The notes under the pieces are model-generated. The model worked only from the letters and a program-made list of their open reading frames with translations. It was not told the origin of the DNA and searched no databases. From positions 6,180,892-6,244,891 of the forward strand of contig LR746265.1 of assembly GCA_902729315.2 (NCBI GenBank): a DNA stretch of 64,000 nt, read 5' to 3'. This document shows, piece after piece, positions 1 through 10,346 of this stretch (positions within the stretch are counted from its first letter, which is position 1; each line of letters starts with the position of its first letter). Source of the DNA: Spirodela intermedia. Its lineage: Eukaryota > Streptophyta > Magnoliopsida > Alismatales > Araceae. The translations under genes were made by a program, and so were the position numbers.

Positions 1-3000
1 TTTCAACAGATGTCATGCCTTGTCATGTGGGCTGAAAGCAAGAAAGTAGGTCACCACTTGTCTTAGTTTCTTTCACAACTATTCAATTAATATGTTCATA
101 ACATTGCAAACGGTAATCCTGAGAAGATTACCTGCTTAGTAACCATTTTGGTAAGTGTTCGAGGTGGTTCTTGAAACAGAACTTTCTCGTTGTGATAAAT
201 GTAGGAATGCCTCACGGTAGTCAAAATGTTCCCTTCAATCTTCTTCGAGTTTAATTATCTATTTATTAGTTTATACTTTTCGAATTTTCCGGTTCTTCTA
301 AGGTTCCCTTCAATCTTTCCAATTGTTTTCGATTACTACTTCCCTTCCAGCGCCAACTAAGACCTCAGTACCCAAAACCAATGTATTGCTCCCATGTCCA
401 TCAAATGGTAATCACTGGTATTTGTTCACATGAGGGAAGCATGCATAAGATTGACAGTTAACTGGGAAAGATCCGTTCCATTTAAAAACTTACAGCAACA
501 TTCACAATGTTGGCAATCCCATGAATACGAACCTCTTCCCACTTCTTTCCACCATATCATCCAAAAAACAAAAACCAGACATGAGTAAAACACAATTCAT
601 GTTCCTCCATTGAATATCAAGGTATGGAGATATTGATTTCCATAAGCTTCTACTACCAGTTCATAAATAGATGAAACACATTCTCCAGCTAATAGCTGTC
701 TCAAATGCATAAACATCGTATTGTGACCCCAACTTGCAATAACCACCATCAGAGAATTTCAGTGCATAATCTTCCATATTCAAAGGCAAAGACTTTTCCT
801 AGACTGTCGTATACCAGACTCCCCATTCGCCATCGCCAAGGCTTCACTTTAGCCCAACTTTGAATCAACCACTGGGGTCCTCTCTCTCTAATATTTCTAA
901 CATGATACTTCGTTGAGTATTAAAAATAATTCCTTATATTTACCATCCGTAGAGTGTCCTCTGTTGAAATGCACTATTCCATCGTCTGTTGGCCCACGAT
1001 CCTGGTTATTGATTTGTCTCTGCCCGTAGAAAGTTGTTAAAGCCCAGTAAATATTTCAGAGGGCCGTTCCTGACCTCCATCTATCCTCCCAATATCCGAA
1101 GGTTGAAACGATCAATCTTTGAACTAAAATCAAATTTTGGATGAAAGAAGGTCGCACAGATCATAATTTATTAACCATTTCAGTTGTATCCTCTTATCCA
1201 CTCCTCTATTAGCCTGAATTATTTTTTAAAACTTTTTTTTAAGGCAAACTGTATGCCACTCAGGAAGGTGCAGCCTTCCATCTTGAGGACTAAGAAAAGA
1301 AAGAGCGGCCAACCTAGTCAAGACGGATGATGACAAGATCCACATTCCATCTGAAGAGAGATTATTCTTCCCTCCTTCATCCGGTTAATCTTTCTTAAGA
1401 GATGTTGTTTCAAGCCTCCAATGGTACTACTTCATCTGACGAGGGCTGTCCCAAAGGGTTATGAGCAAATTCACAGTCCTGTGCATAGCTATGAATAACT
1501 AACCATTCACCCCGTCGATTTCAAAGAGACAAAGCAGTTCTCAATGTCACTGGCTGTTTTCCACTACGTCACCTTGAGAAGCAGTGTGTCATCATAAATT
1601 ATACGCGGGTGAATCTCAGATTATTGATAAGAGTGCTTTCATTTTAAAAAAATATTTCTGATTCATGTATGGTGCATATGAGAACAATCAAAGCATGCTC
1701 ATAATGAGTCAACTGATATATCACATTTCCGCTATAATGAATATGCCAAAAGGATCGTTAAAATTTGAGAAGAAATAAATTGCAGTTGCACCTTCAAGAT
1801 ATGAAACATACATTTCATTTATTGAAAGAATGAATAAGATGGATGTAGCCTTGTGAAACAGAGTAAAAGTCCAGTTAATGGGAACAATACTAGACACTGC
1901 TCTATATTTATTTCGCTTTCACTTTCAATTTTGATGCTTCCCTTCAGTATCAGAACAGCAACTAAAGCAAGAAACTTGCCAATAGTAGACCATCTCAACA
2001 TGTCTACCTTTGTTGAAGAATCTGAATTTAGTAATCTCTGTCAAAGGCTCAAACTGTCGGATCTAACAGGTTCATTTAACAACAAGACGCGATCACCATT
2101 TTGTTACGGATACACAGTGGGCACAATCTTTCTGATTTTATTCAATTTCAATCTCTTTGTGTACTGGAGAAAACAGAACATGCATGTCAGATAAGACTTT
2201 TACAGTCGAAGATGATAAGTTTCAAATGGACAACTGCAAATGCTTCAAAAAAATAAAGGTTACGTCTTCCAGGTGTCTTACAGAGAAAAAAGCATGTTCG
2301 TGGACTAGTCTTCACATTCAAGATAATCTCATGAGTGAATTTTATCGGAAAATATAGAGGAAGTTCAACAACTTTCATCTTTCAATTTAATGGAAATACA
2401 AGAGCATGATGATTTCCAGTAATGAACACCCCAGCACCACAATCTGCAGGAGATCAAATAGTACACAAGAAAAAGAGAGAAGAATGGTAGTACGTACCAT
2501 TTCCGCACATGTCATCAAATCAAACTTTATGCTTAGTATTTTACCATAGGGCACACTCTGCTCTGTGACCAACGTATTGTTCATGTTGGGAGAAGATGCC
2601 CCTGGGCTGCAGATGAGTGGCTATTTGTCAGACCACTGTCATGTGCTGCGACTGGAAGGTTAACATAGGCATCTAACTACCGGTATATTTCTCCATTCAA
2701 AATGATAACAAAATTAGCATGGTAAAAGTATGCTCGAACGATGATTAAACAATCAGATTCAGTAAAACAGTTGGGGTGTAGCATAAAAGTAAAATTCAGC
2801 AGTACGAGCCATAGTAGAATTGAAGACATCAAAAAATTCTTACACTATGAAATACAGGAATTCCTAAATAAGGAATGTGCATGCTCCAAATGTATTTAAC
2901 TGATTGGGTATCATAGGGAGTTCAATGGAGGCTTTCATTATCTCATTATTTTCAGAAGATATTAACATTCTGACTCAGAAAAAAAATTATGTGCAGCCGG

Positions 3001-5150
3001 TGAAGAATACCAACTTCTTAATGATTTTGTTTGCTCGACACAATTATGTTGATATCTGCTGAGAAATAAAAGAAGAAAGCCACGGGCACAATGCCAATTC
3101 GATAAAGAACTGTCCTGCAAAAGGTAATACACTAAAATGTGTGTGCAGGGCATTCAATACCTGTTCTTGCTTACATCCTGACCAAAACTATCATTGTCCA
3201 CCGTCAACTAATCCAAAAAGTGATAAAGTTGTTTCCCACACGAAACGTGAAACGGGTCGGCGTGTGCAACAAAATCCACTTTCCGGATCATCATCAGGCC
3301 CCAGATTCTAAAGAGAAACCGGCAGAATATCTGGCCTTTGTGATTCGACAGAGAAGCGTATTATGGATCTCGAAAAAGCGTATTAACCGCGGATTAATGA
3401 AGCATTTTACTATGCGTGTCGGTATTACTGCTTGTCCGAAGCGCAAGACCCCCGTGAAACCGACAGGTGCAGCCCATTTAATGAAGAAAAAGCAAAATAA
3501 AGAGAATAATGCTCGCTGTGGAAACAGACAACCATGGAAAGTAATCGAGGTGCCTTTGGAACATTAGAGAAAGAATACGGGATCCCATACGAGGACATTG
3601 CCGACCCCTGCGTTCCTTCCATGAGCAGTACGTGGGCCCGTGAGCCCAGAAAGAGGCGACACCGTCTCAGAAGCAAAGAGAGACTCTGACTTACGCAGGA
3701 AGTCAAGCAGACGTAATTCAGAAGGATGACGAAGGAATGTCCATATACATTTATATATGACACAGAGAGAGAGAGACAGAGAAGAGAGAGAAAGAAGAGA
3801 GAGAGAGAGAGAGAAGACGGAGGGAGGGAACTGGGGAATTTTGGGGGAAGGCAGGATTTTCTTCTCGAGAAATTCCTCGGAAGTTTTAGGCGGGGAAACC
3901 GGCGACCTCTCGGTTCTCTCCCTACTGGTACTACGTAGCAACCTTTTCCTGGCAGAAAAATCCTTACTATTTAAATTAACTACGATACTACCCCTTACGT
4001 CCAACTTCCCCCCATGGCCCACCATGTGGGGCTTTGAACCATAATTTACTAAAAGAAAGGACTTTTATAATATTATAAACTTTCATTGGGCGCCCCCATA
4101 AACAAGCGACGACCTCCGATAGCTGTTTCGCCGACCAAGAAGGGGACCGTACCCGGTCAACGCATCACGTCAAACAGGCTTCATTAGAAACACGGGGTTT
4201 CGACACGTAGGAACGAACGTGATGTTGCTGATTCCAGGGGTACAGTTCACGTGGAAGGATTCAGAACTTCATCCACCGTGGTCCAGACGGAAATTCTACT
4301 TTTAGTAAACAGTTATAAGGTCAATCCGCCCGCACATTAAGAATAAAATCCCAAAAAAGGAAATTATTTCTGACGTGGCTCGGTCGGACTTGCGAAATTG
4401 ACTTGGCCATGGTTGACTTTGGAGCGTCCTTACGTCCCAATTAATATGGGAAAATTAATATTTGCGGAAAATTCCCGAAACCCATTGAAGTTGGAGAATC
4501 TATGTAGATTTGACTAAGTATTTATGGTATAATTTATTCGTCAACCCTCGTTGAAGTGGTAGTTTGTCAACATGGGTGACCGAACGGGCGGACAATATCT
4601 GTTCCCGCGGCCTACGTTTGAATGGCTCAGATGTGAACAACTGGCTTCATTGTGGCTTCAACTCGGTCATGCTGGTTGGAACGCATCCCCTAAAAAGGAC
4701 GGGTCAAGGTGGTGGGCCCCAATCTTCCGCAAACCTACCCACCTCCGAGCGACCGAGTGGTCCACGTCACGGTCGGGGCAACCAGGTTCGCCGTGGGGTC
4801 CACATTCCCGCTTCGGAATCAGGCCATTGAATTCGTCACTGACGGTCCCGATGCCTCCTCAAGTATGCGCACGGCCGAATCCCGGCCAGTCACATCCTCG
4901 GCGTCAATGGCTCAGTGGCAGTGCGCACCAACGAAGGCGATTCCCTGCAGATGAACGGCCGAGATTCTCTCTCAACCAATACTTTCTCTCTCTAGAAAAA
5001 ACCCGGGCACCAACGGGGTGGGGCCCGTTCCGTGCCGGGATTAAAATATTTATTTTAAAGGATTAATATTGGTGACCGAGATGGCGTGAGAAAATGAAAT
5101 ATGAGAAAAGAGCCGCCAAATCGGAATTAGAGGCTATTAATGGGAGAAAA
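1..5150. other. Upstream intergenic or intronic stretch, no firm gene
   Basis: The stretch is AT-rich with a purine-rich GA tract near 3764-3815 and many short open frames, none of which I recognise. The frames at 3139-3567 (+) and 3425-4025 (-) overlap each other on opposite strands and have no family resemblance. A GC-richer block at 4560-5060 precedes the kinase promoter. The only piece that looks exon-like is listed separately at 2498-2606. A gene running leftwards out of the window remains possible. Confidence 0.5.
2498..2606 (-). other. Candidate exon, possibly N-terminus of an RNA polymerase IV-like largest subunit
   Basis: On the minus strand a CTGCAG acceptor (2607) and an ATG|GTACGT donor (2498/2497) bound about 109 bases holding an ATG at 2584. 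The encoded start contains VPYGKILSIKFDLMT followed by CAEM. The pattern VP-G-L-SI-F resembles my memory of the start of plant NRPD1, the largest subunit of RNA polymerase IV. I could not find the expected next exon (the zinc-binding CGxxxxxCxGHFG region) in 1-2480, so the rest would lie beyond the window or the match is chance. A 45-codon open stretch after an AG at about 798 on the same strand is not recognised. Confidence 0.2.
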
Positions 5151-5154
5151 AATA

Positions 5155-5172
5155 TTATAATAAATATATTTA
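5155..5172 (+). promoter_or_regulatory. TATA-like core promoter of the PEPKR1-type kinase gene
   Basis: An AT-only run containing ATAAATATATTTA ends just before a GC-rich, purine-rich transcribed-looking leader that begins near 5200. Its position fits a TATA box about 30 bases upstream of transcription start. This is inference from spacing only. Confidence 0.4.
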
Positions 5173-5199
5173 GGTCCGGGAGAGCGAAGAGAGAGAAAG

Positions 5200-6566
5200 A
5201 GAGACAAGGGTGGGGTCGGTGGGTGATTCCTTCGCCACCAGGGGAAGAGGGAGAGGGAGAGGGAGACAGGAGGGGAGAGGAGGACGCAGGGGCTTCCGAG
5301 GCCGTGGACGAGCCCCAGGCAGGGGACGTCGCCGGTGCTCGTGCGGCAGCTGGAGCAGGAGGGGGGTGGAGGCTTTGCGGATTCGGCGGTGGAGAGGTAA
5401 GTGTTTTATCTCACTCTCTGTTCGTCGTCTGCTGCCGTTTTCTGCTCCGCGTGGTTTCCTGTCTCGGGGTTTCTGTGGCGTTAGGTCTTGCGGATTGGGG
5501 GAGGAAGGTGGAGTGTCTGGCTTCCCGGTGTGTTCTGGAGCGTAATTTTGGGTGTTCTTTTTCTTTGTACGGGGCGAGGGGAGGCGATCTGGCTGGTTTT
5601 GAGGGTTTCGTTTGAATTTGATGGGTTCCTGTGGTGAGGCAAGCTTCCCAGGCGGTAGTCGCGGCGTGGGAGCATTGGTGGGGAAGGAGGGGACGGGACA
5701 GGGGACGAGATGCAAACCAGGAGGCGAGAGGAACTCTAACTCCTTCCTTGACCCTATTTCTTCTTCCTTGAAACTCATCTCCCGCTCCTACGCTCGGCTC
5801 GCCGCGACTGTAGCGTACTTCAAACCCCTGAGCAGCGTCCTCTGCGAAGGTTCCCCTTCTCGTTTCCATCCTTCTTTCGGATTCCAGCTTCCGGTTCTGT
5901 GAGGAAGAATGGAAAATCGAGGCGTCTCTGGTGCCAGCGGAGGACCGAGTACGATTACGTTCTGTTTTAGTTTGTGGAAATTTTCTTCGGCTTCATAGAT
6001 TCACGTCGAACTGATCGCCTTTAATCTGTCTAACGATCCAATTTCTGGAATCAAATGATCAAAGCTGTTCTTGGCCACGTTTTCTTCTCCCCGGAATTCT
6101 GAGATCTATGGGGTAGAGATCCTTGGACAGATATCTGGTTTGGTTAAGAACAAACAGCAGTAGGAAATCAATCCAGGCCTCTCGAATCCAGTTCTCTTTT
6201 TGCCTTCGTTCTCTTGCGCGACGACCTAGATCGAATTTTACCACATACTGGGACTGAAGGGGACTTTTTCCAGACCTTGGTGTTTTTTGCCTTGAACTTC
6301 TCGGTCGAGGAGTTGAAACTGAGACCCAACATTGATCTTCCTCATTTTTTTTCTCAGATTTGTGTCCGCGGTCAGAAAATGCTCTCCTCTACGCAACTCC
6401 ATCCCTCGTTCCGGGGGGTGTAGTTTACTCTGGATCATGTCAAGCTCGACTGTAATCTCCCATGTCGGCTGTCACAGCAGCAGTCTAAGCTACTGAAAAA
6501 CCGGAAACCCAAAGCAACTGCAAACCTCTGCCATCCCTTGCAAGGCTCTGTTATCTCAGCTTGGTT
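5200..6566 (+). other. Probable 5' leader with intron of the PEPKR1-type gene
   Basis: A GC-rich segment (5200-5396) ends at an excellent donor, GAGAG|GTAAGTG (GT at 5397). The following 1 kb is T-rich and contains two good acceptors: TTTTTTTTCTCAG ending at 6357 and TTATCTCAG ending at 6559, only seven bases before the kinase ATG at 6567. A spliced untranslated leader is the simplest reading. The GC-rich segment can be read as an Arg/Gly-rich frame from 5210, but it lacks an ATG there and does not join the kinase frame through either acceptor. Confidence 0.45.
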
Positions 6567-8365
6567 ATGGCTGTTGGCCAAAGCACCAATGGCAACTCAG
6601 GCAACAAGAAGCCATGCCACTGCTACAAAGTCGCAGACTTGACCTCTCCAATCCTCGAATCCTCTCTCACTTCCAACCTGCTGGAGCGATACGACTTGGG
6701 AGGTCAGCTGGGCTGGGGCCAGTTTGGGGTCATCCGAGAATGCACTGATGTATTTACTGGAGAGAAACTTGCCTGCAAGTCGATCGCAAAGGATCGCCTG
6801 GTCACAGAGGACGATCTTCGCAGCGTCAAGCTCGAGATTGAGATCATGTCCAGACTATCGGGCCACCCTCATGTCGTGGAATTGAAGGCCGTCTATGAGG
6901 AGGAGCGATATGTTCACCTTGTGATGGAGCTCTGTGCTGGTGGAGAGTTGTTCCATCTGCTGGAGAAGCGCGGCAGGTTCTCTGAGCCCCAGGCCCGCAT
7001 CTTGTTCCAGCATCTGATGGAGGTGGTGATGTTCTGCCACGACAAGGGCATTGTTCACAGGGATCTGAAGCCAGAGAACATCCTCCTTGCGACAGATTCC
7101 CCATCTTCGCCGATTAAGTTGGCAGATTTCGGATTGGCAACATTTATTGAGCCGGGTAATAATTTTTTTTCGTGTTCTTGTGTCTCGATTCCCTGTCCTT
7201 CCTCATCTCGCTCCATGATTTGGTTTCGTCTGAACAGGGAAGAATTTGTATGGGACCGTGGGGAGCCCGTTTTATATAGCACCCGAGGTACTGGGAGGGG
7301 GCTACAACCAGGCCGCCGATATCTGGAGTGCAGGGGTCATCTTGTATATTCTCCTCAGTGGGATGCCGCCCTTCTGGGCCAAGACCAAGTCAGGCATTTT
7401 CGATGCTGTCAGGGCTGCCAAGCTATGGTTCCCGTCCAATCACTGGGGCCATATATCCCCATCTGCAAAGGACTTGATCACTGGAATGCTGCGCAAGGAT
7501 CCTGCTCAAAGGTTGACGGCTGCGCAGGTTCTTGGTGAGGCACGCTGGGCATTTCTTGGTTCACTGAATCAGCTATGGAGTGTCCATGCGATTGAACATG
7601 TTCTTTTGCAGATCATGCTTGGATGAGGGATTCTCGGCCGCAATTCCAAGGAACGAGCGGATTCAGTGGCTTGTCTGATTGTGGGCAAGTGGCGATGGGG
7701 GCCTGCTCCTTCTCCACCCCGCTCAGTACCGGGCTTCGTGATGTCAGCTTCAGCGCTGATTCCCCCATCGCCCATGGTGCAACACCGGAGTACTCTTCTC
7801 CCACGTTTACCTGCAAGTCGTCCTTCTCTTCCTTCTTGATCGATCCTGTCTCCCCGACCTCGAATGCGGGCTTCTCCTTCCGTAGCTGCGGTGAATCCAG
7901 TAACGCTGAGTTCTCCTCTCCGGTTCAGTCACTGCCAAGCTTCGTGTTCTTCAGCTCTCCTCTGGCGAAGGTACCGGACGACCCATCATGCTCTGGAGAT
8001 GATGGTGCAGGAGACGGCAGAGTTCAGAAAGGTAGAGCCGCCCTTCTGCTTCACTTTACATCATTTCCCCAACCTCGATGGCCTGTGAATTCTATCCCTT
8101 TATGGTTCTAGACTCCAGCTTTGGAAAGCTGTTTGCTTCCCCGGATTCTTCGGCTTGGATTTGCCGTGAGCTCAAGGGAGGCGACGTCAGGAGGGGAGGG
8201 GCTGCTGCCTCCAGATCTCTTGCCATCCACAGCAAGAGGAACAGGACGATTGGGCCCGGAGAGCTTGTGCCACTGGAGCTGGTGGTCACAGAATCAATCA
8301 TCCGGTGGGCGTCATGCACCCGCCTGCCAAGTGCGCCTTCTCTGACCTCGTCGCTCGTTTGCTGA
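6567..8365 (+). CDS. PEPKR1: PEPKR1-type CDPK-related serine/threonine protein kinase
   Basis: Four exons join in frame: 6567-7155, 7238-7534, 7612-8031 and 8112-8365, giving 519 residues, close to my memory of the Arabidopsis protein's length. The kinase domain runs from about residue 42 to 300. It has a glycine loop (GWGQFG, 49-54), the ATP-anchoring lysine in ACKSIAKD (K71), HRDLKPEN (catalytic D166), DFG (187-189) and the activation segment GTVGSPFYIAPEVL. The family belongs to the calcium-dependent/SnRK superfamily and lies near PEP carboxylase kinases; no EF-hands or autoinhibitory calmodulin-like domain follow. The Ser/Pro-rich tail has the family signatures GACSFSTPLS, SSFSSFL and PSFVFFS. 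The last exon, ending SLTSSLVC, is joined through GAC split across the intron. The start is the first in-frame ATG; the tail after 8031 would otherwise run into an unrelated short extension. The substrate is unknown. Confidence 0.93.
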
Positions 8366-8695
8366 AGATCCTTCTGCCACAGTTTTCTCTAAGCTAATTC
8401 GTGGGAAGTCAACGCTTGCTTGCGGTATTTGTTGTACAGTTAGTCCTCTTGTTTTCCACTGAAGAACCTGTTGACCTCGGAAGCCTAACAGGGAGTTTGC
8501 GTTCTGCTTGGGTTATGAAGAACATTCTCTAAATATGTGTGCCCAAAAGGGCCTACGAAATCATGTGAAAATGAATAGATGGCGTGTTCCTCCATGCAAA
8601 ATTTAGTTTCTCCCTCTAATTTTTTCTGGGTACGACTGCAAATTGGATTAACTTCTGTCAATTTTTAGGTTTTGATTTAACTTCGTCGTCGTCAA

Positions 8696-8744
<49 letters not shown>

Positions 8745-9003
8745 TTTCTGTATCTGTATGATTGCATGGGGCGGCGGTGATGGGTCCGAGGGGAAGCCAT
8801 CACATGCCGAACCAGGGTTTCGTGTGGACAGAAAATGGCGGGGAGATGCGGCTTCTTATGAGGTCCTCCCTGGAGCTCCTCGTGGCCACACGTTCCCAGT
8901 TTTCAGGGTCTTGATTTGCCATGGGAGGTGGTGGCGGTGCTCCGCCGCTCTTCTCCCCAGGCTCCGCCTTCCCATTTCCAGACACACCGGACCAAACTGG
9001 GCG
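8366..9003. other. Spacer between kinase and DUF1997 genes
   Basis: This holds the kinase 3' untranslated region (T-rich, to about 8600), then an ATC/TCA microsatellite, then a GC-rich leader for the next gene. The reading frame of the DUF1997 gene stays open upstream to an ATG at 8758, so a longer N-terminus cannot be excluded. Confidence 0.5.
8695..8744. repeat. (TCA)n trinucleotide microsatellite
   Basis: About 16 uninterrupted TCA/ATC units lie some 260 bases upstream of the preferred DUF1997 ATG and just 14 bases before an alternative in-frame ATG at 8758. If the latter were used, the array would sit in the leader immediately before translation. Confidence 0.95.
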
Positions 9004-9978
9004 ATGGGTTGCTGCGGGACCATCCCGTCGCCGGAAAACTCCTCCGCCGTCCTCCTCCGCCGGCCTGCGAGGGCTGCTCGGGCGTCCCCGCGGCGCCTAC
9101 TGCGCAGGACTCGCGCCGTAGCTTGCCTCGGCGGGGGAGACCCACCGGCGGCGGCGGCAGCGGCGGCGGCGTTGGCCGGAGGGCGAAGCGCCGGCGCCTA
9201 CAGTGTTGACTTCCGGACGCTGGCCGGCTGTAAGCTGGGAATTTCCCGGTACCCCGACTTCGATTACGACGCGTCGGGCGGCACGGGGACGGCGGCGGCG
9301 GCGGAGGAGGGCGAGGAGATCTTGGTGACTTTCGACGCGGGGTCACTGTACATTCCGCCGCTGATGACGGCGACGACGAGGTTCCTGGGCCTGCCGCTGC
9401 CGCCGTTCCTGAAGATCGAGATCGTCCCGGAGAACTTCCAAGGGATCATCAACAGGGAGACCGGGCAGGCAAACGATCCTCTCCTCTCCTCGTCACTGAT
9501 TTCGGCAACCGATGATAGAACTAAAAAAAGGAAAAAAAGGGTCCTTTGTTGACTGAAACTGAGAACATTTTTGCCATAAATAGCACAGAACATTTCTTCT
9601 TTTGGAACCTCATAAAATGAAACAGCTTCTCTCCGTCGTCTCGGAGGTGGGGTTCTGCGCTGATTCCTATCCTCTTCTTTTTCTGATTGCTGGGCATGGC
9701 AGGTGGACCTGGACTTCCGCGCCAGGTTCTGGTTCTCGGTGGGGAGGATCTACCGGGCGCCGCCGCTGCTGGTGGAGACGAGGTTGACCTCGGAGGAGTC
9801 AAAGGGGTCGATGAGGGGAGGGCGAGGGCGGCGGCTCGACGGCGGCGGCGCCTGCACCCTCGTCGGCGTGGCCACGGTGGCTCCCGTCGACGACTTCCTC
9901 ATGGACTCCTTCCTCCGCCTGCCCACCGAGTGCATCGCCCAGCTGAACGCTCGGATTTCTATCTCGGCCACGCCATAG
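9004..9978 (+). CDS. DUF1997 family protein, probably plastid-targeted
   Basis: Two exons, 9004-9468 and 9703-9978, give 246 residues. The first about 60 residues are rich in Ala, Arg and Ser with few acids, as expected for a chloroplast transit peptide. The conserved core begins near YSVDFRTLAGCKLGISRYP and includes LYIPPLMTATTRFLGLPLPP, KIEIVPENFQG, then after the junction VDLDFRARFWFSVG, PPLLVETRLTSEESKG and LPTECIAQLNARISIS. This matches the DUF1997 (PF09366) family, whose members are plant and cyanobacterial proteins of unknown function; I recall At4g31115 as the closest Arabidopsis type. The intron begins with GC instead of GT (CAG|GCAAAC, 9469). Using any GT nearby would disrupt the conserved join. 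The start is uncertain: ATG 8758 is in frame and would add 82 residues. The gene lies tail to tail with the ABC transporter gene, 368 bases apart. Confidence 0.85.
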
Positions 9979-10001
9979 ACACCCTCCACCCTGTACACTT
10001 G

Positions 10002-10006
<5 letters not shown>

Positions 10007-10043
<37 letters not shown>
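10007..10043. repeat. (AG)n microsatellite in the convergent 3' region
   Basis: About 18 AG units start 28 bases after the DUF1997 stop codon, in its presumed 3' untranslated region. It lies between two converging genes. Confidence 0.95.
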
Positions 10044-10046
<3 letters not shown>

Positions 10047-10346
10047 AAAGGGGAGGTTTTTATCATTCATGGGTACTTGACTTTCCCATTTATTTGGCAA
10101 AAATGGCAAATGGGTTCCTGCTGATCAATCTGCCAAGAACTCTCCGTCCATCGAACTGGATTCACAAGAATATAGACACGTATGATCATTTATCTATCAT
10201 CAGGGATAGAAACAATTCACAGACAGAACGATGGCTCGAAATATAAACCTGAAGTTACAAGTATACCATTTTTAGTAACCTTTGCCGAGTTGAGAAGCCT
10301 TGAAAGCCGCCAACCCCCCACTGAGAGCCCTTCCCCCCGCCGACTG

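Noticed and set aside
3139-4025. Overlapping 142- and 153-codon frames on opposite strands
   Set aside because: No family resemblance, and the Ser/Leu or Arg/Glu runs come from translating a GA microsatellite.
4572-5066. 164-codon GC-rich frame upstream of the kinase
   Set aside because: Two other long frames cover the same bases, no domain is recognisable, and it lies immediately upstream of the kinase promoter. High GC explains the lack of stops.
5210-5545. Arg/Gly-rich frame resembling an RGG-box protein upstream of the kinase
   Set aside because: It starts at GTG, not ATG, crosses a strong splice donor at 5397, and does not join the kinase frame through either plausible acceptor. It is best seen as GC-rich leader.
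7246-7626. A separate short kinase-like frame
   Set aside because: It is exon 2 of the PEPKR1-type gene read through its donor at 7535.
8695-8744. CRISPR-like or other repeat array
   Set aside because: It is a simple trinucleotide microsatellite in plant DNA, with no spacers.
8903-9346. Pro/Arg-rich frame antisense to the DUF1997 gene
   Set aside because: It is the complement of a GC-rich exon; the sense frame carries the conserved family sequence.
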